Assembly: GCA_946623915.1 (NCBI GenBank)
Contig: CAMORQ010000088.1
Span: 1-7,348, forward strand
DNA from: an uncultured Coriobacteriaceae bacterium
Lineage (GTDB): Bacteria > Actinomycetota > Coriobacteriia > Coriobacteriales > Eggerthellaceae
DNA length: 7,348 bases
Reading direction: 5' to 3'
The first letter of the stretch is position 1; each line of letters opens with the position of its first letter. This document shows, piece after piece, positions 1-4,571 of this stretch. A model generated the notes under the pieces. It saw only the letters and a program-made list of their open reading frames with translations, had not been told where the DNA came from and made no database searches. Both the position numbers and the translations under genes were made by a program.

Positions 1-595
1 TCTTGATTCCCAGTTTCGCGAATATCTTCGACCGGTGAACTTCAACCGTCTTCACAGATACGAAAATCTTCTCTGCGATTTCCTTGTTAGTGTAACCCTG
101 TGCAATGAGGATGAGGATTTCGACTTCACGGTTCGTGAGCACCTTCAAAGGGTTCTTTTCATCTTTGCCCGATGGGTCCTTCAGGCGCCTAGTCAGCTCA
201 TCAGCCATTTCCTTGTTCACGTACCTGTTGCCGCCATGTACCGTGCGGATGGCTTCGAGCAACTCGTCGGTGCTCGATGTTTTCAGAACGTAGCCGTTCG
301 CTCCGCCCCGAAGCGTGAAGTACAGGTAGTCGCTTTCCGCGAACATGGTCAGGATGATGACCTTGGTGCTCGGGTGGTCTTTCGATATTTTCTCGCATGC
401 AACAAGCCCGCTTTCTCCGGGCGGCATGGAGATGTCGAGCAGCAAGATGTCGGGCTTCAGCTTGACGACAAGGTTGTACGCTTCTTTACCGTCCGCTGCG
501 GTGCCCACTACTTCCATATCGTCTTGCGAATTGATGAGCAGCTCGAATCCGGAGCGCACCACTTCATGGTCATCTGCGATAAGAACGTGAATCAC
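1..595 (-). CDS. NarL/FixJ-family response regulator (C-terminus cut off)
   Basis: This is a DNA-binding response regulator, the output partner of the adjacent histidine kinase. I translated the minus strand by hand: a GTG start at 595-593 gives 198 codons before the window edge. The receiver domain (about residues 2-118) has the acidic pair D8/D9, phospho-acceptor D54 in LLLLDISMP, T83 and K105. A LuxR/NarL helix-turn-helix follows from about residue 150 (LTNREVEILILIAQGYTNKE, then KTVEVHRSKIFAKLGIK). Family members run roughly 210-220 residues, so about 15-20 are missing beyond base 1. The GTG start overlaps the kinase TGA stop by 4 bp, the usual sign of translational coupling. When phosphorylated it should bind promoters as a dimer. 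Its targets cannot be read from this window. Confidence 0.95.
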   Translation of the reverse strand, partial: MIHVLIADDHEVVRSGFELLINSQDDMEVVGTAADGKEAYNLVVKLKPDILLLDISMPPGESGLVACEKISKDHPSTKVIILTMFAESDYLYFTLRGGANGYVLKTSSTDELLEAIRTVHGGNRYVNKEMADELTRRLKDPSGKDEKNPLKVLTNREVEILILIAQGYTNKEIAEKIFVSVKTVEVHRSKIFAKLGIK

Positions 596-1746
596 TGCTG
601 CTCCTCCCTGATCGCAAGCGGTGCACGTAAAACCACGCTTGTGCCTTCGTCCGAGCTGTCGATCAGCAACGTGCCCCCGATGATTTTTGCACGTTCCTTC
701 ATGCCGGGCAATCCCATGCCGGTGCCTTTCGCATCGGGGTGAGTCGAATCGAACCCACATCCTGTGTCGGACACATGGATCACGAGGTTTTTGTCCGAGG
801 CCGAAATCAGCACATCTATCTGGTCGCTGCCCGAGTACTTGCACGCGTTAAGAATCGCCTCTTGCACGATGCGGTACACATGGGTTTCGAAGTAGGGGTC
901 GAATCGCAACCCTTCAGTCGAGTCGTCCACGTCGATTTCGACACCGAAGGTTTTCTGGTAGAGGGTCGACTGCGAGCGTATAGCTGCTTGGAGGCCGAGG
1001 TCGTCGAGGGACAGGGGGCGCAGCTCCACGGACAGGTTGTGTATCTCTTCGAGCACGCGTTTTATCTGTCCATGCGCAGCCTTCGTTATCCGCTTCGTCT
1101 CTTCGTCGTCGTGCAAGGCGTCGATGGCGTTGACCATCATCGAAATGCTGAAGAGCTCTTGTGCGAGTCCGTCATGGAGCTCTCGTGCGAGCCTCCTGCG
1201 TTCGGCTTCCTGAACACGGTTCACGGCAAGCTCGCCGTCTTGTATGTCCGCCTGACCGTGCGCGTTGTCGCCCGACAAGTCGGAAAACTTGAGCACATCG
1301 CCTTGAGGCACCTCGTAGCCGCAGAAGCCTGATTCGGTGTCGGCAATCAACCGGTCGAACACGTCGGCATGGTTAGGGTCCACGCACCTGAAGCCGCAGA
1401 GCAGGGCTCCAACGACATGAATGCCGTCGCTTAAGGGCAGAGCGCAGAAGCTTCTCAGGTCTTCGGCGAAAACGATTGGGTAGCTTGAGAAGTCGCGCGG
1501 GTCGAGCTGGTTGTCGATGTCGGTGAGCACCATGGCGCGTCCGGTTTTGAGCACGATGCCGCCGATGCCTCGGCCCGGGGTCAGCGCTATTCGCCTGAAC
1601 CGCTCGCCGGTGTTCCCGGAAGCGTAGCGCCATTGCAGGGCCTCGCCGAATTCGGGCGCGGTTCCAATCGCGGCGAATTCGAACCCGTATTCGCTGCGCA
1701 GGTGTTCGACGGCTTCCATGTAGGTCATTTCGAAGAGGTTGGCCAT
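592..1746 (-). CDS. Soluble GAF-domain sensor histidine kinase (HisKA_3 / NarL-partner type)
   Basis: This 384-residue cytosolic kinase autophosphorylates on His and passes phosphate to the downstream regulator. Residues 1-145 form a GAF-like sensor region (LTPGRGIGGIVLKTGRAMV near 56-74). The HisKA_3 dimerisation/phosphorylation helix is at 178-245 with RRRLARELHDGLAQE and phospho-acceptor H191. The HATPase_c domain follows: N-box EAILNACKYS with N300, G1 box DTGCGFD 327-333, G2 box GTGMGLPGM 341-349. No transmembrane segment or signal peptide is visible, so it senses a cytoplasmic signal or acts through a partner. The GAF region holds four cysteines (C101, C117, C121, C142), which might bind a metal or Fe-S cluster; this is only a suggestion. 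The start is well supported by AGGAGG ending five bases before ATG. It overlaps the upstream membrane-protein gene by 22 bp and the regulator gene by 4 bp. Confidence 0.95.
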   Translation of the reverse strand: MANLFEMTYMEAVEHLRSEYGFEFAAIGTAPEFGEALQWRYASGNTGERFRRIALTPGRGIGGIVLKTGRAMVLTDIDNQLDPRDFSSYPIVFAEDLRSFCALPLSDGIHVVGALLCGFRCVDPNHADVFDRLIADTESGFCGYEVPQGDVLKFSDLSGDNAHGQADIQDGELAVNRVQEAERRRLARELHDGLAQELFSISMMVNAIDALHDDEETKRITKAAHGQIKRVLEEIHNLSVELRPLSLDDLGLQAAIRSQSTLYQKTFGVEIDVDDSTEGLRFDPYFETHVYRIVQEAILNACKYSGSDQIDVLISASDKNLVIHVSDTGCGFDSTHPDAKGTGMGLPGMKERAKIIGGTLLIDSSDEGTSVVLRAPLAIREEQQ

Positions 1747-2168
1747 GCGCCCCTCCTAGAAAACGAAAGGTAACAGGCAATTGCGAGCAGCACGAGCCCG
1801 ATGGCGTCGAAAACGATGAAACGCATGATCGAGGCCGAAAGGATGGCCTGCGATGGTCCTAGGGTGGAGTAAATCCAGGATTCGCCCGCAAGGCCTATGA
1901 CTTGTTGGGCTATAACGACGCCGAACAGCACGGGAAAGCGGTCGGGCAAGGCGATGACTGGGGGATAGGTGGCGTTCCACATCGCAAATACCACTCCCAT
2001 GCCCGCTATGGCGCTCGGCGCGCCTGGTCCTGTGATCTGATAGGCTCCCGTGAAAGACGCCGGGTTCAAAACGAAGGTGAGGGCGCAGTACATATTGCTG
2101 GCAAAGACCGCGAGCACCAAGATGCGTGCTATCCACTGTCTGGCTGTTTGGGACAACGCCTGCTGCAT
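1725..2168 (-). CDS. Small membrane protein of about four TM segments, first gene of the two-component cassette
   Basis: I do not recognise the family of this 147-residue protein. It is strongly hydrophobic, with probable membrane segments near residues 13-34, 50-70, 78-95 and 115-136. The loop around 35-50 is Gly/Pro-rich (GAYQITGPGAPS), and the tail is basic and polar (SFSRRGAWPTSSK). It has no enzymatic motif. Its 3' end overlaps the kinase gene by 22 bp, so the two are probably made together, and it may give the soluble kinase a membrane-side input; that is inference. The start is uncertain. The ATG at 2168-2166 directly abuts AGGAG with no spacing, whereas a TTG at codon 5 lies 12 bases from it. 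The open frame, hydrophobic pattern and operon overlap make it a credible gene. Confidence 0.8.
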   Translation of the reverse strand: MQQALSQTARQWIARILVLAVFASNMYCALTFVLNPASFTGAYQITGPGAPSAIAGMGVVFAMWNATYPPVIALPDRFPVLFGVVIAQQVIGLAGESWIYSTLGPSQAILSASIMRFIVFDAIGLVLLAIACYLSFSRRGAWPTSSK

Positions 2169-2178
2169 CTCCTATAGA

Positions 2179-2201
2179 AAACGGCCGCAACGTGGCCGTT
2201 T
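2179..2201 (-). terminator. Hairpin after the CAT tRNA, possible intrinsic terminator or attenuator
   Basis: A perfect 8-bp stem (2179-2186 with 2194-2201, AAACGGCC/GGCCGTTT) has a 7-nt loop. On the minus strand it is followed only by TCTATAGG, so the U-tract is short (about four T, partly inside the stem). It lies 9 nt past the tRNA CCA end and about 10 nt before the ATG of the membrane-protein gene. It may be a weak, leaky tRNA terminator or a regulated readthrough point. Confidence 0.6.
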
Positions 2202-2210
2202 GGAAATTCT

Positions 2211-2285
2211 TGGTGGGCCCAGCAGGATTCGAACCTGCAACCAAAGGATTATGAGTCCTCTGCTCCACCGTTGAGCTATAGGCCC
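2211..2285 (-). tRNA. tRNA with CAT anticodon (Ile2 or elongator Met)
   Basis: This is a complete 75-nt cloverleaf with an encoded CCA (2213-2211). Acceptor GGGCCTA pairs with TGGGCCC (one G-T), the D-stem is GCTC/GAGC, the anticodon stem is GAGGA/TCCTT with loop CTCATAA, and the T-arm is GCAGG-TTCGAAT-CCTGC. The acceptor is fully paired at 1-72, so it is not an initiator tRNA. C4-G69 and C5-G68 match features I recall as favouring lysidine modification (TilS) in E. coli tRNA-Ile2. That leans towards Ile(AUA), but elongator Met is not excluded. It lies 28 nt downstream of the M23-like gene on the same strand. Confidence 0.95.
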
Positions 2286-2298
2286 TTGTGCAAACGAT

Positions 2299-2304
2299 AG
2301 TATA
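2299..2304 (-). promoter_or_regulatory. Possible -10 box for the CAT tRNA
   Basis: TATACT on the minus strand matches five of six bases of the sigma-70 -10 consensus and sits 14 bp before the tRNA 5' end. I find no convincing -35 at 16-18 bp. The tRNA might instead be cotranscribed with the M23-like gene just upstream. Confidence 0.35.
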
Positions 2305-2312
2305 GCGCACTT

Positions 2313-3272
2313 TTACGAAACCTTGATGGCATCCTTCAGGCGCACATTTCGGTATTCGGGGTAGTCGGCATTGTTCACTTGCACGTGCGTATGGTTGCCG
2401 TGTCCAGCTTGCGTGTAGTAGGCCAATTGTATGTCGCTGATGTTTTCTGCAGCGAGGTTGCGGACCTTGGCCAAGGGGGTGACGCCTCCGATTACGCGGT
2501 CGCCCGTCTTAACCTGTACATCGGTGATGTGGATTTCGACGACATCGAGCTCGGGATGGCCGTCTGGCTGAATGTGCACCTCGTAGTCTTCGCATATGTC
2601 GTAGAGCATGTAGGTGTTCACGAGGACGACCGTTCCCGTGACGGGCGCGTACACTTGCGTCCCCGCTTCGGCGCCGACGTCGACCGATGTGTCAAGCGCG
2701 GTTATCTCGCCTTCGCGCCAGAGATGAAGCGCGCGAGCGTTAAGGTATTCGTCTCCCGTAGGCTGTTCAGCGGCTATCTGGTAATCCTTTGTTGCCTCGA
2801 TTTCGGCAGGATCGGCCTCGGGGATTTCGGAGGTTATGGGAAGGGCGTACTCGAAGGACGCCTGGTGGAACAGGATTCCGTTGATGTCGCTTGGTTTGAT
2901 GGGCGAGTGGAACAAAACGTCTTGGTACTGTGCGACCAGGGGAGTGGGAAACCCTTCTTCTGCTGCTATCGGATCTTCAAGCGGCACTCCGCTGCTCGAA
3001 GACATGCTGGCCGCGGAAGCCGAAGCGCTCGAAGCGTTCTTGTCCGCTACGGCAGACGGGGCGCCCGAAGTCGTCTCGACGACAGCGGAGCTTGACGATT
3101 CTCTGTCGGCGTAGCTAGCTTGGACAAGCGAGAAACGGTACGCGAAGAATGCACCTAACGCAGCAAGTCCGAGAATGGCGAATATGAGCAGCGCAATCCA
3201 TCCGGCGTTGGACGCCTTCTTTTCGTTCGTCGCGTAGTACGCGTGAGCGCTATTTTGCCAATCTTTAACCAT
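2313..3272 (-). CDS. Membrane-anchored M23 (LytM-like) domain protein, possibly catalytically altered
   Basis: This 319-residue protein is probably anchored by one segment (about 24-48, after a short Lys-containing cytoplasmic stretch), with the rest outside the cell. A Ser/Ala-rich low-complexity linker spans about 58-95. The C-terminal part (about 180-305) follows the M23/LytM pattern: GTQVYAPVTGTVVLV at 204-218, EIHITDVQVKTGDRV at 246-260 (H248 in place of the YAHL His) and NHTHVQV at 293-299 (H294/H296 in place of HLH). M23 enzymes are zinc endopeptidases that cut peptidoglycan cross-bridges. Here the first expected ligand, HxxxD, reads D194-TSV-D198, so the His is apparently Asp. It may therefore be weakly active, bind another metal, or be a non-catalytic wall-binding or regulatory domain. 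The start ATG has AGGA 10 bases upstream. The gene ends 28 nt before the CAT tRNA on the same strand. Confidence 0.85.
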   Translation of the reverse strand: MVKDWQNSAHAYYATNEKKASNAGWIALLIFAILGLAALGAFFAYRFSLVQASYADRESSSSAVVETTSGAPSAVADKNASSASASAASMSSSSGVPLEDPIAAEEGFPTPLVAQYQDVLFHSPIKPSDINGILFHQASFEYALPITSEIPEADPAEIEATKDYQIAAEQPTGDEYLNARALHLWREGEITALDTSVDVGAEAGTQVYAPVTGTVVLVNTYMLYDICEDYEVHIQPDGHPELDVVEIHITDVQVKTGDRVIGGVTPLAKVRNLAAENISDIQLAYYTQAGHGNHTHVQVNNADYPEYRNVRLKDAIKVS

Positions 3273-3299
3273 TAAATGTGTATCCTATACCAAAAACAC

Positions 3300-3328
3300 T
3301 TGCAATGAGTCCGCACTTCCGATAGTAT
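3300..3328 (+). promoter_or_regulatory. Probable sigma-70 promoter of tRNA-Asn
   Basis: TTGCAA (3300-3305) and TAGTAT (3323-3328) are separated by exactly 17 bp, each matching four of six consensus bases. Transcription would start near 3335, giving a leader of about 22 nt before the tRNA at 3357. It lies in the 84-bp gap divergent from the M23-like gene. TTGCAA is its own reverse complement, so a divergent promoter could share it, but no good minus-strand -10 is seen. Confidence 0.5.
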
Positions 3329-3356
3329 TCACTTTCGCCGCAATTGGTGGCAACAC

Positions 3357-3431
3357 TCCTCGGTAGCTCAACGGCAGAGCATCCGGCTGTTAACCGGAGG
3401 GTTGTAGGTTCGAATCCTACCCGGGGAGCCA
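3357..3431 (+). tRNA. tRNA-Asn (GTT)
   Basis: This is a complete 75-nt cloverleaf with encoded CCA at 3429-3431. Acceptor TCCTCGG pairs with CCGGGGA (one T-G), the D-stem is GCTC/GAGC, the anticodon stem is TCCGG/CCGGA with loop CTGTTAA (anticodon GTT), and the T-arm is GTAGG-TTCGAAT-CCTAC with discriminator G. The G discriminator and GTT anticodon fit asparagine. It reads AAC/AAU codons. Confidence 0.97.
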
Positions 3432-3432
3432 T

Positions 3433-3459
3433 TTGATAATTCGGCCGCAGGGCCATAAT
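3433..3459 (+). promoter_or_regulatory. Possible promoter of tRNA-Val overlapping an imperfect hairpin
   Basis: TTGATA (3433-3438) and CATAAT (3454-3459) each match five of six sigma-70 bases, but the spacer is only 15 bp. A start near 3466 would give a leader of about 23 nt, like that of tRNA-Asn. The same stretch can form an imperfect hairpin (ATAATT 3436-3441 with AATTAT 3457-3462, GGCC 3443-3446 with GGCC 3451-3454, 4-nt loop) without a clear T-tract. The two tRNAs may be cotranscribed instead. Confidence 0.35.
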
Positions 3460-3488
3460 TATAGCGACTCAAATACATGGGTCCATTA

Positions 3489-3563
3489 GGGCGTTTGGCG
3501 CAGCGGGAGCGCGCTTCCTTCACACGGAAGAGGTCACAGGTTCAAACCCTGTAACGCCCACCA
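3489..3563 (+). tRNA. tRNA-Val (CAC)
   Basis: This is a complete 75-nt cloverleaf with encoded CCA at 3561-3563. Acceptor GGGCGTT pairs with AACGCCC, the D-stem is GCGC/GCGC, the anticodon stem is CTTCC/GGAAG with loop TTCACAC (anticodon CAC), and the T-arm is ACAGG-TTCAAAC-CCTGT with discriminator A. It decodes GUG valine codons. A strong terminator follows 8 nt after its 3' end. Confidence 0.97.
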
Positions 3564-3571
3564 CACGAAAC

Positions 3572-3613
3572 AGCAGGTCAGACGTATAAAATATCTGACC
3601 TGCTCTTTATTTT
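3572..3613 (+). terminator. Strong intrinsic terminator of the tRNA-Asn/tRNA-Val unit
   Basis: A perfect 11-bp stem (AGCAGGTCAGA 3572-3582 with TCTGACCTGCT 3594-3604) encloses an 11-nt A/T-rich loop. The T-rich tail CTTTATTTT follows on the plus strand (3605-3613). Read on the minus strand it has no comparable U-tract, so it works for the tRNA transcript. Confidence 0.85.
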
Positions 3614-3621
3614 CCCGAGCC

Positions 3622-3650
3622 GTTCAATTTCCTGTTCAACATCTGTCCAA
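3622..3650. repeat. Three short near-repeats GTTCAA/GTCCAA
   Basis: GTTCAA at 3622, GTTCAA at 3634 and GTCCAA at 3645 lie 12 and 11 bp apart, close to one helical turn, in the 133-bp gene-free gap between the tRNA-Val terminator stem and nagB. They are too short to be sure they are more than chance. A protein-binding site is conceivable, but no gene starts next to them. Confidence 0.3.
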
Positions 3651-3665
3651 CTTCCTATGTCGGGA

Positions 3666-3686
3666 ATGCGGTCAGATGAACCGCAT
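3666..3686 (-). terminator. Second hairpin downstream of nagB
   Basis: A perfect 7-bp stem (ATGCGGT 3666-3672 with ACCGCAT 3680-3686) has a 7-nt loop. It lies 4 nt beyond the first nagB hairpin and has no T-tract on either side. It may back up termination or protect the mRNA 3' end. Confidence 0.35.
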
Positions 3687-3690
3687 GAAG

Positions 3691-3712
3691 AAAGGGAGGC
3701 GGACCTCCCTTT
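3691..3712 (-). terminator. Probable intrinsic terminator of nagB
   Basis: A perfect 9-bp stem (AAAGGGAGG 3691-3699 with CCTCCCTTT 3704-3712) has a 4-nt loop, 25 nt after the nagB stop. Read on the minus strand the descending arm ends in TTT and continues CTTC, a modest U-rich tail. Its place right after nagB supports this role. Confidence 0.7.
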
Positions 3713-3737
3713 CCCTCAGTGAGATTTCGCGTTTTAC

Positions 3738-4475
3738 CTACAGGCGATCTTTGATAATCGATCCTGCTTCGGCATCGACGATGACGGTGACGCTGGGGTG
3801 GAGCTGCAATACGCTGGCGGGCACCTGCGGCACGACGGGGCCGCAGAACGCATCAGCCACGATTTGCGCTTTATCGGTTCCGTTTGCCACAACCAGAATA
3901 GAGCGGGCCTTCATGATGGTGCCTATGCCCATGGTGTATGCCTGACGCGGCACATCGTCGATCGAGTCGAAAAGGCGGCTGTTCGCGTTGATGGTGCTCT
4001 CGGTGAGGTCTACGATGTGCGTGTCGACGGGGAAATGGTCGGCAGGCTCGTTGAATCCAACGTGGCCGTTGTGACCCAGGCCGAGAAGCTGCAAATCGAC
4101 GCCTCCGGCTTGCGCTATTGCCGCTTCGTACGAAGCGCAGGCGGCATCGGAATCCGGGTTCGATCCGTCGGGCACATGCGTACGGGCTTTGTCGATGTCG
4201 ACATGGTCGAACAGGTTCTGGTTCATGAAATAGCGGTAGCTCTGGTCATGCGTGCCTTCGAGTCCGCGGTATTCGTCGAGGTTGAAGCTCTCTACGTCTT
4301 TGAACGATATCAAACCGGCTTCGCAATCTTTTACGAGTTCGGCGTAAAGGCCGATGGGGGTCGATCCGGTTGCGAGGCCCAGGATGGCATCCGGTTTGTT
4401 GCGGAGCAGGCCGGCGATGACGTCTGCAGCCTTTCTGCTCATTTCCTGATAGTCCGATGCGATTACGATTTGCAT
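3738..4475 (-). CDS. nagB: Glucosamine-6-phosphate deaminase, short Gram-positive form
   Basis: NagB converts glucosamine 6-phosphate to fructose 6-phosphate and ammonia, feeding amino sugars from N-acetylglucosamine and cell-wall turnover into glycolysis. The 245-residue protein begins MQIVIASDYQEMSRKAADV and carries the phosphate-binding LGLATGSTPIGLY (about 32-44), the catalytic-base motif NLDEYRGL, and the active-site segment LGLGHNGHVGFNEP with its His and Glu. E. coli has Asp-Gly-His where this protein has Asn-Gly-His; I recall that Asn form as common in short Gram-positive enzymes. At about 245 residues it lacks the C-terminal extension of the roughly 266-residue allosteric E. coli enzyme, so it is probably not GlcNAc6P-activated. 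The ATG at 4475 has GAAGGAG six bases upstream. The frame stays open further upstream, but that part is antisense to the ABC-F gene. No nagA or transporter is adjacent. Confidence 0.96.
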   Translation of the reverse strand: MQIVIASDYQEMSRKAADVIAGLLRNKPDAILGLATGSTPIGLYAELVKDCEAGLISFKDVESFNLDEYRGLEGTHDQSYRYFMNQNLFDHVDIDKARTHVPDGSNPDSDAACASYEAAIAQAGGVDLQLLGLGHNGHVGFNEPADHFPVDTHIVDLTESTINANSRLFDSIDDVPRQAYTMGIGTIMKARSILVVANGTDKAQIVADAFCGPVVPQVPASVLQLHPSVTVIVDAEAGSIIKDRL

Positions 4476-4510
4476 GGTGCACTCCTTCGATTGTCCGGAA
4501 CTTGTGTGGT

Positions 4511-4539
4511 ACTCTAGCATGCGCCTTGTAAGCGGGCAA
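4511..4539 (-). promoter_or_regulatory. Probable sigma-70 promoter of nagB
   Basis: On the minus strand TTGCCC (4539-4534) and TAGAGT (4516-4511) are separated by exactly 17 bp, each matching four of six consensus bases. The start would be near 4504, giving a leader of about 28 nt that contains the Shine-Dalgarno at 4488-4482. I see no clear amino-sugar repressor operator. Confidence 0.5.
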
Positions 4540-4571
4540 ACACTTTCAACTACGCGAAATGTGACTGAAAC

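Noticed and set aside
35..742. 235-codon plus-strand open frame
   Set aside because: It is antisense to the response regulator and kinase, which carry full motif sets; no ribosome site or recognisable protein sequence.
1756..2310. 184-codon minus-strand frame running from the CAT tRNA into the membrane-protein gene
   Set aside because: It is translated partly from the tRNA gene (including the typical false peptide RTHNPLVAGSNPAGPT) and overlaps a better hydrophobic frame.
3265..3456. 63-codon minus-strand frame over tRNA-Asn
   Set aside because: It reads the reverse strand of a tRNA (VGFEPTTLRLTAGCSAVELPR), a classic false ORF.
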